A stretch of 64,000 nucleotides of DNA, from contig OX463848.1 in NCBI GenBank assembly GCA_949825065.1, positions 41,186,766 through 41,250,765 on the forward strand, read 5' to 3'. Shown one piece after another: positions 63,644 through 64,000 of this stretch. Below the pieces are notes generated by a model, which was not told the origin of the DNA, made no database searches, and worked only from the letters and a program-made list of their open reading frames with translations. This DNA is from Odontocerum albicorne. Its lineage: Eukaryota > Arthropoda > Insecta > Trichoptera > Odontoceridae. The position numbers and the translations under genes were made by a program. Within the stretch, counting starts at the first letter, position 1. Each line of letters begins with the position of its first letter.

Positions 63644-64000
63644 ATGTATTTATTTATTTAACACTTTTATTGCAATACAATCTGGCGGGCTTATTGCCAG
63701 GCAGCAATCTCTTCCAACCAACCAGACAAAAGTAAATGAAGCAAGTTACATGGTCGCATAAATCATTCAAATGACTATCCATCCCCACGAAATCCATAAA
63801 CACATACGTGAGCACATGCCCACTTACCCCACAAAGACGGACAATCACCCGAACATTATTTTTCATATAAAGTGAGATATCATCAATCAAAAGGAAAGGA
63901 AAGGATGGTGGAGAGGAAAGGAAAAGAAAAATCAGGAATGAAACACGTTATTTTACTGACTAGAAATTAAGAGTTTTTTCAGTCGCTTCTTAAAGCATGC
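63644..64000 (-). mobile_element. Family-A LINE, truncated by the window end
   Basis: TTTATTTATTTAACACTTTT, AATCTGGCGGGCTTATTGCC, CAACCAACCAGACAAAAG and GTCGCTTCTTAAAGCATGC. The tail start CCAACAATTTAT[T/G]TATTTA also occurs 72 bp to the left (63560), without the rest of the element: a partial duplication of the junction. The coding part must lie beyond 64000. Confidence 0.82.

Overview
The window looks like a piece of an AT-rich arthropod genome, most probably an insect. The evidence is the repeat content: insect-type non-LTR retrotransposons of several lineages, Penelope-like elements, Tc1/mariner and hAT DNA transposons, tRNA-derived SINEs and many minisatellites. I found no host protein-coding gene, rRNA gene or functional tRNA gene that I could defend. 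Nearly every recognisable stretch is a mobile-element relic, a tandem array or a foldback element, so this is gene-poor, repeat-dense chromatin. I cannot name the species.

Layout. 1-3.1 kb: a family-F LINE end, an AT island, a dead mariner and a 32-bp tandem array. 4.2-7.5 kb: a partial LTR element runs into a decayed family-E LINE that is split by family-A and family-D insertions. 7.5-8.7 kb: a 147-bp satellite. 9-15.9 kb: family-B LINE, mariner N-terminus, Penelope-derived foldback, SINE and LINE remnants, a 70-bp array. 16-19.6 kb: SINE, 26-bp minisatellite, TA repeat, and a 213-bp MITE with 59-bp inverted ends. 20.7-26.9 kb: family B split by family A, a Penelope GIY-YIG relic, a Tc1/mariner relic and an LTR-plus-PBS relic. 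27-41 kb: LINE families F, A, L, E, B, C, J and K, SINEs, a second Penelope relic, and a terminally complete mariner (TA target duplication) inside a LINE. 42-46.2 kb: a 31-bp array, then an element with inverted ends that holds the best-preserved retrotransposon here (586-codon RT ORF), then a near-perfect 41-bp hairpin. 46.5-54.7 kb: 40-, 52-, 105- and 36-bp arrays, a hAT MITE, a 333-codon RT ORF, and a ~500-bp repeat split by a LINE. 55.6-59.3 kb: a SINE whose tail runs into a 2.6-kb, 101-bp satellite, then a 725-bp hAT element with an exact 8-bp target duplication. 60-64 kb: LINE ends, a MITE, a ~139-bp satellite, and a family-A copy cut by the window end.

How the parts relate. Family A (thumb domain plus a tail ending in TAAATAAATAAA) shares its 3' tail with the SINE-1 copies, so A is the likely partner that mobilised them. 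Several nested insertions order the families in time: A into B, A and D into E, B and C into E, B into repeat M, A into repeat I, mariner into J, and D into an inverted-repeat element. About 9 kb (roughly one seventh) is tandem repeat, with units from 26 to 147 bp, several with higher-order periodicity. Family letters are local labels for this window only.
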